Origin: Melioribacteraceae bacterium
Lineage (GTDB): Bacteria > Bacteroidota > Ignavibacteria > Ignavibacteriales > Melioribacteraceae
NCBI GenBank assembly: GCA_027030245.1
Contig: JALVFE010000022.1
Location: 39,148 to 91,815 of the forward strand
Direction: 5' to 3'
DNA length: 52,668 nt
Shown here: piece by piece, positions 30,085-39,300 of the stretch
Layout: every line of letters begins with the position of its first letter
Numbering within the stretch: the first letter of the stretch is position 1
Notes under the pieces: model-generated
Told to the model about the DNA's origin: nothing
Database searches by the model: none
Seen by the model: the letters and a program-made list of their open reading frames with translations, nothing else
Program-made: the position numbers and the translations under genes

Positions 30085-32394
30085 TCATTCGTCAATTATT
30101 TCTTTCGCTTCATGCGAAAGGCTGTCAGGTTTCCAATATTTGGTAAAGATTTTCACTGCCGTATCCCTTTCCGCACTGAATGTTCGCGGAATATCTTTTA
30201 TGTTAATATAATCTTCAACTATACCCGATTTACAGTCGGGAGAATATAATTTCGGATCTCCTAATTCATATATCGATTCTTTACAAAACTTAACACGAAC
30301 AATGTTCCCGCTTTTCGGTAGCTCGAAATCTTGTTCGGGTAACGCTAAAGAATCATAAACTTCACGCATAAAATTAGACCAAATCGGGTTTGCAGCTTTT
30401 GAACCTTGACCGTATGAACCTGTAAAAGTTATTCTTCTGTCGTCAAATCCCACCCAAACACCTGCGGCAAGTTGTGGAGTAAATCCCATAAACCAAGCAT
30501 CGCCGTAATCTTGGGTTGTACCGGTTTTCCCCGCAGCAGGTCTGTAAAAATGATGGATTACTCTGGTGCGGATTCCCGTTCCTTCATTAATTACGGTTCT
30601 TAGCATATCCGTAATTAAAAATGCGGTTTCTTCCGAAATTGCTTCTTTGGTCTGAGAAAAAAAGTTATCAATTAAAATTCCGTTCTTGTCTTCAATCTGC
30701 AAAATCGAAAGCGGTTTGTTATAAATTCCGTTATTTGCTATTGTAGCATAAACGCTCACCAAATCTAACGGAATTACTTCGGAAGTACCTAGTGCGATTG
30801 AAGGAACAAGATTCAGCTTAGTTGTAATTCCCATTCGTCTGGCATAATCTGCTACTTGCCAAAGCGGAACGTATCCTTCTATTATTAAACGTGCACTAAC
30901 CAAGTTTACTGAATTTTTTAACGCTTCCCTTAACGTTAGAAACCCTCCGGTGGATTTGTCAAAGTTTTTCGGATTCCAATTATCTTGTCCGTACTCAAAT
31001 TCTTGATTAAGAATCGGATATGCCGGGTACAATCCATTATCCAATGCAACCGTGTAAATAATCGGTTTGAACGATGAGCCCGGTTGTCTTTTAATTTGAG
31101 TAACGTGATTTAATCCGTAACTAAATTCTTGATTTCTTCCGCCTACCATTGCTTTAATTTCGCCGGTAGCTACATCTAAAACAACAAAACCTACTTCTAT
31201 TTGTTGTGCAGCTTTTTGTACCGAATCGACAAACGCTACATTTTTCTTCAAGGATTCGTATAGTTCTTTCTTCTTTTCACCTTTTGCTTTTTTATAATCT
31301 TTCCGCGCTTTTATTGCTTTATCCAATAAATCATCGAGAATATCCCGATGTTTACGCCAATTCCAATGTTTATCGAATGTTTTTTGAAATTCATCGAGAT
31401 GCTCCTTTACAACTCTGGCGGCAATCCTTTGCATGCGCGTGTCTAAAGTTGTAGTTATGCTTAATCCGTCCTCGTATAAGTCGTATCCGTATTTTTCCGA
31501 CATTCGGTCGAGTTGTCTTCTTACATATTCAACAAAATGCGGTGCAATTATACTCTGCACACCTCCGGCAAATTTATTTTTTTCCAACTTTATCGGTTGC
31601 TGCTTGAGGGAATCATATTCTTCTTTTGTTAAGTAACCAGTTGTAACCATATTGTACATTACAAGATTCCGTCTTCGTAATGCATTATCGTAGTGCTTTA
31701 TTGGATTGTAGTAAACCGATGACTTGAGTAAGGCAACAAACAAGGCAGCTTCGGGGAGCGTTAAATCCTTTGCCGGTTTATTAAAATATATTTGAGATGC
31801 CATTTCAATTCCATACGCACGATTACCGAAATATGACGTATTGAAATACATTTCCAAAATTTCTTTTTTAGTATATGTTTGCTCAATCTGAACCGCCGTT
31901 ATCCATTCTCTTATTTTCCGGACGATCGTTTCAAACAAAGTTTCCCTAGTTGTTTTAAGTTTATAGAGATTTTTTGCTAATTGTTGAGTGATGGTACTGG
32001 CACCTTCGCGTTTGAAAAGAAAAACGTTTTTGAGCATTGCTTTAATAAATCTTTCGATATCAACGCCCCAATGATCGTAAAATTTTCTGTCTTCCGTAGC
32101 AATAAGTGCTTCGATTACGTAAGGAGGAAGGCTGTCAATATGAACTTCAATCCTATTTTGCCGGAAAAATTGCCCTATTTTTACTCCATCCGAACTGTAA
32201 ACATTTGTAGCTAAACTTTGTTTCGGATTTTCCAATTGTTCAAGTGAAGGTAATCCGCTTATTATATGATGATAAAAAAGGTATCCACCGATAATAAACG
32301 CAACAACTAAAAAACCGGTAATCGACCAAAGAATTTGTTTACCGCTTAGTTTTATTTTCTTATTCGATTTCTTTTCTTTTCCTTCCGAAGGCAT
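30085..32394 (-). CDS. Class A penicillin-binding protein (PBP1A type)
   Basis: 769 residues. A basic N-terminal tail and a membrane helix (about 20-42) are followed by a GT51 glycosyltransferase domain with catalytic EDRKFYDHWG (Glu101) and GASTITQQLAKN (131-142). The transpeptidase domain has SSFK (440-443), SVN (495-497) and KTGTT (623-627). Between them, residues about 335-390 form a Lys-rich coiled insert (KHRDILDDLLDKAIKARKDYKK). The enzyme both polymerises and cross-links peptidoglycan. It starts one base after the LpxH-like gene stop, so the two are co-translated. A second GT51 protein (PbpC) lies 10 kb away. Confidence 0.95.
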   Translation of the reverse strand: MPSEGKEKKSNKKIKLSGKQILWSITGFLVVAFIIGGYLFYHHIISGLPSLEQLENPKQSLATNVYSSDGVKIGQFFRQNRIEVHIDSLPPYVIEALIATEDRKFYDHWGVDIERFIKAMLKNVFLFKREGASTITQQLAKNLYKLKTTRETLFETIVRKIREWITAVQIEQTYTKKEILEMYFNTSYFGNRAYGIEMASQIYFNKPAKDLTLPEAALFVALLKSSVYYNPIKHYDNALRRRNLVMYNMVTTGYLTKEEYDSLKQQPIKLEKNKFAGGVQSIIAPHFVEYVRRQLDRMSEKYGYDLYEDGLSITTTLDTRMQRIAARVVKEHLDEFQKTFDKHWNWRKHRDILDDLLDKAIKARKDYKKAKGEKKKELYESLKKNVAFVDSVQKAAQQIEVGFVVLDVATGEIKAMVGGRNQEFSYGLNHVTQIKRQPGSSFKPIIYTVALDNGLYPAYPILNQEFEYGQDNWNPKNFDKSTGGFLTLREALKNSVNLVSARLIIEGYVPLWQVADYARRMGITTKLNLVPSIALGTSEVIPLDLVSVYATIANNGIYNKPLSILQIEDKNGILIDNFFSQTKEAISEETAFLITDMLRTVINEGTGIRTRVIHHFYRPAAGKTGTTQDYGDAWFMGFTPQLAAGVWVGFDDRRITFTGSYGQGSKAANPIWSNFMREVYDSLALPEQDFELPKSGNIVRVKFCKESIYELGDPKLYSPDCKSGIVEDYINIKDIPRTFSAERDTAVKIFTKYWKPDSLSHEAKEIIDE

Positions 32395-32395
32395 A

Positions 32396-33121
32396 TTATT
32401 CCCATTTAATTATCTCGAATACTTCACCGGAAAATTTTCCGTAAAGAGGTTCAAATAACCAAGCACCTAAGTTAACGTAAAAACCTTGTTTGTATGCAAT
32501 GTATTTGATTCGGTGAGTATGACCGAAAACAACATAATCAAATCCGTTATCAATCAATTCCTTTGCTTTGGAAAAAAGACCGTCTTCTTCGCTATAGTTT
32601 TTCGAACCCGTATATTCTCTACTGGTTTTACTTGTTGAACTTGCCAACCAAATTCCAAGATCGGGATGAATTAATGAATATAATCCTTGTGCAATTTTAC
32701 TTCTTAAAATCTTTTTCAGTATTTTATATCCCAAATCGTTTGCTACGAAGTCATCACCGTGATCTATAAAAAACTTCTTTCCGTTAAATTCCTTTTTCAA
32801 AGTTGAGTAATAGATTTTCAACCCTAATTCCGATTCAAAAAAATCGCGATGCATAAAATCGTGGTTGCCTATTATATAATGAACCGGAATGCCACCGGAA
32901 GTTAATTCTTCTAAAGCAGTAAAAGTTTTATGATATCCCTTTTGAATAACTTTTCGATATTCAAACCAGTAATCGAACAAATCGCCTACAATAACTAACT
33001 CATCGCAATTTGATTTTGCGAAGTTTAAAAACTTAACGAATCTATCCTCTTTTTCCCTCTCTTTTTCCTTCGATTCGAGTCCGAGATGTAAATCCGATAC
33101 AAAAAAAACGGTCTTATTCAA
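32396..33121 (-). CDS. lpxH: UDP-2,3-diacylglucosamine diphosphatase-like metallophosphoesterase
   Basis: 241 residues, the usual LpxH length. Calcineurin-like metal motifs are complete: DLHLG (Asp10, His12), GDLFDYW (Asp47), GNHDF (Asn86-His87), HGDD (121-124) and GHTHR near residue 199. LpxH removes UMP from UDP-2,3-diacylglucosamine to give lipid X in lipid A synthesis. The YWFEY motif after GDLFD is characteristic of the LpxH group. It is upstream of and almost touching the class A PBP gene, linking outer-membrane and wall synthesis. No other lpx gene is in the window. Confidence 0.87.
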   Translation of the reverse strand: MNKTVFFVSDLHLGLESKEKEREKEDRFVKFLNFAKSNCDELVIVGDLFDYWFEYRKVIQKGYHKTFTALEELTSGGIPVHYIIGNHDFMHRDFFESELGLKIYYSTLKKEFNGKKFFIDHGDDFVANDLGYKILKKILRSKIAQGLYSLIHPDLGIWLASSTSKTSREYTGSKNYSEEDGLFSKAKELIDNGFDYVVFGHTHRIKYIAYKQGFYVNLGAWLFEPLYGKFSGEVFEIIKWE

Positions 33122-33212
33122 TACTTTGCTTAAAATTGATTATAAATAACTTATAAATCTAAGAATTTTTATCGAAACTTTTGATATAAGGTTTTCTTAA
33201 TTCGTTTGGTAT

Positions 33213-34919
33213 TCAATCCATTACTTTTTCAAATTTTGCAAGAAGTTGATTTTCCGGATCGAAAATTACATCCATAGGTTTAAATTTTACATCCATATTC
33301 AGAATTTTTATTTTATCCGAGAATATAAAACTTGTATCTGTTTTCTCACCGGAAATTCCTCTAACCCTAAGAACAATAGGAAGTTTATAAACATCATAAC
33401 CGTCTTGTATTTGTTTTAACTTGATTGTAACGGGGAAAATATTTTCACTTACAGAATCCGCTAAAAATTCATATCGAATAACGGGGATTCCCTTTCCCTC
33501 GTAAATCCATTGCTTAAAAAAGTCATCCAATTTTTTACCGGTGACGGTTTCGCAAATATTCTGAAAATCCCGGGTTGATGCATTTTTATACTTAAACTTA
33601 TTATAATAGTTCCGTAATATTTCAAAAAAATTTTCATTTCCCACTTCATAGCGTAACATATGCAAAACCCAAGCTCCTTTGTTATAAACCACTTTATCGA
33701 ATAGGTTTTTACCGGGATCGTATAACTTCTTACCTTCAAACCTGCCGAATTTTTCCATCATAGTTGATATAAGTGCATCACGCCCGGATTTTCTTTCGTA
33801 AAAAAGTGCTTCTGAATAGGTTGCAAAACCCTCGCTTAACCAAATATCTTTCCAAGACTTGACCGTAACAGCATCGCCCCACCATTGATGCGCCAACTCG
33901 TGAACGTAAACGTCATCGAAAAATTGCCTTCCGCTTATAAAGTTTGAACCAATGCCTGTAATCGTTTGGTGTTCTATTGCGCCGAGTTGCCACAAGAATT
34001 CCGCTACTCCGTATTTTTCTTTCAGAAACGGATACTCGCCAAACATTCCGGAAAAAACTTTTAATGCTTCGACATTAACTTGAAAATCTTTTTTTGCTTC
34101 TTCCAGATGTCCGGGAAAGACAAAATATTCCACTTTCATCGAATCGTTCTTTCCGTAAACAAACACATCTTGAAAGTGAACATATTTTGCCGAGTAAACA
34201 GAAATTAGATAAGTTGAAATCGGATAGATAATTTTCCAATGATAAGTTTTTTTGTCCCCGTTTATATTGATCCCCGCCAGCTTTCCATTGGAAACCGAAA
34301 CAAACGAAGAATCGTTTGTAATAAAAACATCTGCTGTAGCTTTATCCGTCGGCAAATCGTTACACGGAAACCAAGTGGAAGCAAATACCGGTTCGCTAAG
34401 CGTGTAAATTACCGGAGATTCTTTATAATTGCCAAAGACAAACGATCCGAAGCCCATGCTTTCCGGTGTGCCGGAATAAACGATGGTGATCATAACCGAA
34501 TCAGAATTCGCACTTCCCTCTATATAAATATGCTTTTCGTCTCTCTCGTAACCGGTTTTTTGCCGGTTTATCAAAACAGAATCTACTTTTAAATTATCAT
34601 AAAAATTCAACGCGATTTTTTCACCTTGAATAACTTTAATTTTAACGGTTGTTTCACCTTTGATTTTTCTTTCTGCGGGAAATAGTTGTAATCGCAACGT
34701 ATAATGCAAAACGTCTATGTTTTTTTGATCATCCGAAAAATAATTATCGAGCACTTTCGTATTATCTATATAAAATTCGATTGTACTTTCGTTTATGTTG
34801 CCGTTTTTCAAAAAATACAAAGCTTTCTCGATTTGCGGACGGAATATAAAAAAAAGGACAAGAGGTAAGCTTATCGAAAAAAATGCCACCATTGCCAACT
34901 TATTTTTCTTGACTTTCAT
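33213..34919 (-). CDS. Membrane-anchored M1 family metallopeptidase
   Basis: 568 residues. An N-terminal membrane anchor or uncleaved signal lies at about 8-27. After the beta-rich N-domain, the exopeptidase motif appears as GAIEH (313-317) in place of GAMEN. The zinc site is HELAHQWW (340-347) with the downstream ligand in WLSEGFATYSE (Glu363). M1 enzymes remove N-terminal residues from peptides; the anchor places this one on the periplasmic side. It lacks the long C-terminal helical domain of PepN and ends about 200 residues after the zinc site, like other short bacterial M1 proteins. It diverges from glgC over a 103-base spacer. Confidence 0.92.
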   Translation of the reverse strand: MKVKKNKLAMVAFFSISLPLVLFFIFRPQIEKALYFLKNGNINESTIEFYIDNTKVLDNYFSDDQKNIDVLHYTLRLQLFPAERKIKGETTVKIKVIQGEKIALNFYDNLKVDSVLINRQKTGYERDEKHIYIEGSANSDSVMITIVYSGTPESMGFGSFVFGNYKESPVIYTLSEPVFASTWFPCNDLPTDKATADVFITNDSSFVSVSNGKLAGININGDKKTYHWKIIYPISTYLISVYSAKYVHFQDVFVYGKNDSMKVEYFVFPGHLEEAKKDFQVNVEALKVFSGMFGEYPFLKEKYGVAEFLWQLGAIEHQTITGIGSNFISGRQFFDDVYVHELAHQWWGDAVTVKSWKDIWLSEGFATYSEALFYERKSGRDALISTMMEKFGRFEGKKLYDPGKNLFDKVVYNKGAWVLHMLRYEVGNENFFEILRNYYNKFKYKNASTRDFQNICETVTGKKLDDFFKQWIYEGKGIPVIRYEFLADSVSENIFPVTIKLKQIQDGYDVYKLPIVLRVRGISGEKTDTSFIFSDKIKILNMDVKFKPMDVIFDPENQLLAKFEKVMD

Positions 34920-35022
34920 ATCTTATATAATTAAATATAGAAAAAGTATTTTGCTCTTTAATTTAGTGAATTTAACATTAATCCAATAACATAAACACGC
35001 TACTAAAAATTAGGGTAAAACA

Positions 35023-36261
35023 ATGGCTTTCATCGGCTCGTCAATTGTTCGCGATACCATTACAATGATTTTAGCCGGCGGTATGGGCGAAAGATTACTT
35101 CCTCTTACTGCTTACCGTACAAAACCTTCCGTTCCTTTCGGGGGGAAATACAGAATTATCGACTTTGCGCTTTCCAATTGTCTGAATTCGGGTTTAAGGA
35201 AAATCTACGTTCTCACCCAATACAAATCCGATTCGCTTAACAAACACATTTACGAAGCGTGGAATATATTTCATCCGGAATTACGGGAATTTATTTATAC
35301 CATTCCGCCTCAGCAAAAGCTGGGCAGTTATTGGTATAAAGGAACCGCCGATGCAATTTACCAAAATTTGAATTTGTTGGAACCGGAGTTTAACAAATGG
35401 GTACTTGTACTTTCCGGCGATCACATTTACAAAATGGACTATTTGAAGATGATCCAATACCATACGGAGAAAAAAGCAGACCTCTCCATTTCGTGTATTG
35501 TTACTGAATCGGAAAAAGCTTCCCGCTTCGGTGTTATTGAAATTGATAAAGATTATAAAGTTTTATCGTTTATTGAAAAACCTGAAAAACCTCCGGAAAT
35601 TCCGAAACGCCCAGGCTACTCATTAATCAACATGGGGATTTACGTTTTTTCAATCGATGTATTGATTTCGGTTTTCGAAAGAATGATCGAGCAAAACGTT
35701 CCTTATGTGGATTTTGGTAAAGACGTGATTCCATTTATGATTAAAGAAGGTTACGATATTTACGGATTCAGATTTGAAGACGAAAACAAAAAAGCCGAAC
35801 CTTATTGGGTCGACGTAGGAACGATAGACAGTTATTATACGGCAAATATGGATTTAATAAGCGTTAATCCGGAATTTAACTTATACGACGTAGATTGGCC
35901 CTTGCGCACCCGCCAATTACAATCACCTCCGGCAAAAACCCTTTCCCATGAAGGAGAACGAATCGGTCGGGCGATTAATTCGCTTATTACTGACGGAACA
36001 ATTATTTCGGGCGGACTTGTTGAACGCTCGATATTAGGACCTAACGTCCGTGTTAATTCTTATACATACATTACGGATTCTATAATTATGGATAATTGCA
36101 ATATCGGAAGACATACACGGATAAGACGCGCGATTATCGATAAGAATGTTGTTGTGCCCGAAGGAATGGAAATAGGTTTTGATCCCGACAAAGACAGGAA
36201 ACTATTTAAAGTTACCGACACCGGAATAGTTGTTGTTCCTAAGAATTATGTGTTTAAGTAA
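35023..36261 (+). CDS. glgC: Glucose-1-phosphate adenylyltransferase
   Basis: 412 residues. The N-terminus has MILAGGMGERLLPLT, then RTKPSVPFGGKYRIIDFALSNCLNSG, the GlgC hallmark. IYKMDY follows the GDH (Gly-Asp-His) motif, and the FIEKPEKP segment contains a conserved substrate contact. The C-terminal third is a left-handed beta-helix of hexapeptide repeats. It makes ADP-glucose from ATP and glucose-1-phosphate for glycogen synthesis. The start codon follows AGGGTAAAACA, a weak ribosome site. No glgA, glgB or glgP is in the window, so it stands alone, divergent from the M1 peptidase gene. Confidence 0.96.
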   Translation: MAFIGSSIVRDTITMILAGGMGERLLPLTAYRTKPSVPFGGKYRIIDFALSNCLNSGLRKIYVLTQYKSDSLNKHIYEAWNIFHPELREFIYTIPPQQKLGSYWYKGTADAIYQNLNLLEPEFNKWVLVLSGDHIYKMDYLKMIQYHTEKKADLSISCIVTESEKASRFGVIEIDKDYKVLSFIEKPEKPPEIPKRPGYSLINMGIYVFSIDVLISVFERMIEQNVPYVDFGKDVIPFMIKEGYDIYGFRFEDENKKAEPYWVDVGTIDSYYTANMDLISVNPEFNLYDVDWPLRTRQLQSPPAKTLSHEGERIGRAINSLITDGTIISGGLVERSILGPNVRVNSYTYITDSIIMDNCNIGRHTRIRRAIIDKNVVVPEGMEIGFDPDKDRKLFKVTDTGIVVVPKNYVFK

Positions 36262-36372
36262 AGTTTGATAACCTTCCACTTTATCATTTAAACAATTTCA
36301 TCTTTGATATATTTATTTGATTTTTTATATTTTTGTTAATACCAATAAATATTTAAAATTTAAGGGTTTTCC

Positions 36373-39300
36373 ATGAAACTAAAAGCTTTATCTTTTTTTG
36401 TATTTACTTTAATATTTTTTTCATGCAGCACACCGAATAAAGTTACGGTAACGTCATTCTCTCCTACAGGGGAAGTTGAGAAATACACAAACTTTACCAT
36501 AAAGTTTGACAAAGAATTAGCACCGGATACGTTAATAGACAAATGGGTCAAAGATGATTTCATTAAGTTCGAACCCGCAATAAACGGCAAATATAAATGG
36601 CTCTCCCCTTCCAAATTATTATTTTCACCCGAAGAACCTTTAGAACCGATGCAAAAATATAAAGCTGTTATAACTGATAAGGTTTTATTCAATAAGAATC
36701 TAAAACCCGATTTTAATACATACGGATTCCATACTCAGGATTTTGCCGTTACGAAAGCTGAATTTTTTTGGGATCATATTCCACATAAAAATTATCAATT
36801 GCAACTTTTCTCAAATCTTTATTTTAATTACAAAGTCAATCCCGATACTATAAAAAACTACATCAAAATAATTTTAAATGGTAAAGAAATAAGTGAGTTT
36901 AAAATCAATAGTCCGACTCCCACAAAAGTATTAGCAATTAACATTGGCACTGTTCAACAAGCGCGCAAGCCCCAGGAAATAAAGATACTCATAAAAAAAG
37001 GATTGAAATCGAGTATTGGCGGTACTCCTCTTTCGACGGATGTTTCGTTCGATGAATCGATTCCACCGATATCCGAACTTGAAATAACCGATGTAAATTC
37101 CGGCTCTGATAATAATAACATGTGGATTAGCATCTCAACCACACAAAAAGTTGATAAAGATAAATTGAAGGATTACATCGAAATAAATCCCGAATGTAAA
37201 GTGAAGTTTGTCGTATTGGACAATAAAATCAGAATCGTTTCCGATTTTAATAATGAACCGACCATAAAAATAAAAATTAAAAAAGGATTACCAGGATTGT
37301 ACGGCGGAAAACTTAGCGAAGACTTTGAACAAAAAGTTACTTTGGTTAATCTTGCCCCGTTTATAGAATTTGCAGACAGAACGGGAATGTATCTGTTGAA
37401 AAACGGTGAAAAAAACTTGACGGTGAAGGTATTAAATATTGATAAAATATCAGTAACCGTTTTCAAAATTTTTCAAAATAACTTAGTTCATTTTTTTAAC
37501 AGCAATAGATATGCGTATGAAGATGAAGATAGTTATTCCGACTATTACAATCTTTATGAAAACGGGAAAAATATTTATCACAAAGAGATCACGGTTAATG
37601 GGAAAAAGAATAAAGAAAAGGATATAATCATTAGTTTGAAAGATTTGCCCGAAGGGAAATTCAAAGGAATATATCTTGTTCGAGTAGATGATTCCGAACA
37701 CAGATGGAGAAACGATTATAAATTAATATCGTCTACCGACTTAGGCATTATAGCGAAACGTTCGAGAAGAAATCTGATGGTATTTGTAAATTCCCTTTCC
37801 ACGGCGGAGCCTGTTGTAAACGCTAAGGTTACGGTTATCAGCACCAATAATCAAAAAATACTTACACAAAAAACAGATGCGGACGGAATAGTAATCTTCA
37901 ACAATTATGTCGATCTTATTAAAGGTTTTTCAGGCAGGTTGGTTTTGGTTGAGCACGAAGACGATTTTAATTTTATTGATTTCAGAAAAAATTACGTGGA
38001 AACTTCCCGCTTTGATGTAAGCGGTAAAAATTCTTACATAAAATACAATGCATTTTTATACTCGGCAAGAAACCTTTACAGACCCGGAGAGAAAGTTTAT
38101 TTATCGGCGATATTACGGGATAATAACATCAACGTAATAAACAAATTACCTCTGAAGTTAAAAATCGTTAAACCTCAAGGCGGTACGCTGGAAACTTTCA
38201 GTCCGAAATTAAACGAACAAGGCTCCTTTGAAATTTCATTCACGCTTCCCGACTATGCTCAAACAGGCACGTATAAAGCAATTTTAAAGATAGCTTCCGG
38301 CGGTCATCTTGCCACATACAATTTTTTCGTGGAAGAATTTGTTCCCGACAAAATGCGTGTTACGGTTGAGAATAATAAAAACCATTACAAACCAGGTGAT
38401 AGTTTAATAACAAAAGTAAATTCGGAATATTTTTTCGGAGCGAAGGCTTCGGGTCTTAAAGTGGAAGAAGAAATTCAATTAAAAGAACAATCTTTTTTCA
38501 GTTTACGTTTTCAGGATTTTAATTTTTCAAATTTTTCATTAAAGGGAAAATCAATATCCAAAACCATTTTAGAAGGCAAAACAAATAAAGACGGTATTGC
38601 CGAAATAAAATATACAATACCCGATTCAATTGTTTCCGGTGGAGTTTATAAAGGAATTCAATTTATAAGCGTGTTCGATCCGACCGGAAGAACGGTAAAT
38701 AAGATTTCGTCTTTTAAAGTATTCCCCCGAAATTATTACCTCGGGATAAGAAACAGTGGATATTACTTAAGTACAAATAGCAATATTCATTATCAGTTTG
38801 TTGCGGTTGATGATCACGATAATCCTATTGATAATTTCAAAGCTACGGTAACCCTTGCAAAATACCGGTGGAATACCGTGCTCAAAAAGAACAGTGAAGG
38901 AAAATTTTATTACGACTCGGAATGGAAACCTCAAATTGTATGGAATAAAAACATAACAATGACAAAATCCCCTTACGATTTTTCGTTTACCGTTGATAAT
39001 ACAGGAGAGTATGAAATCAGAATTTCCAAACAAGGAGAAGAAGGATATGTAAAACATAGATTCTACGCCTACGGCTGGGGTAGCCGTTCGTATTCTTCTT
39101 TCGGAGTAAGCCGGGACGGCAAAATTGAAATGGTGCTTGATAAAAAAAGTTATCAACCCGGGGAAAATTGTAAAATATTATTCAAAACCCCGTTTTCCGG
39201 CAGAATGCTTGTAACTTTGGAAAAGGATTCGATTTATTATTACGGTTTCGTCAATGTTGAAAAGGGTTCGGCTGAATTGACTCTCCCAATAAAAGAAATA

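Noticed and set aside
35136-35141. G6 run in glgC as another phase-variation tract
   Set aside because: It encodes the conserved FGGK of GlgC in frame and is too short to be a likely switch.
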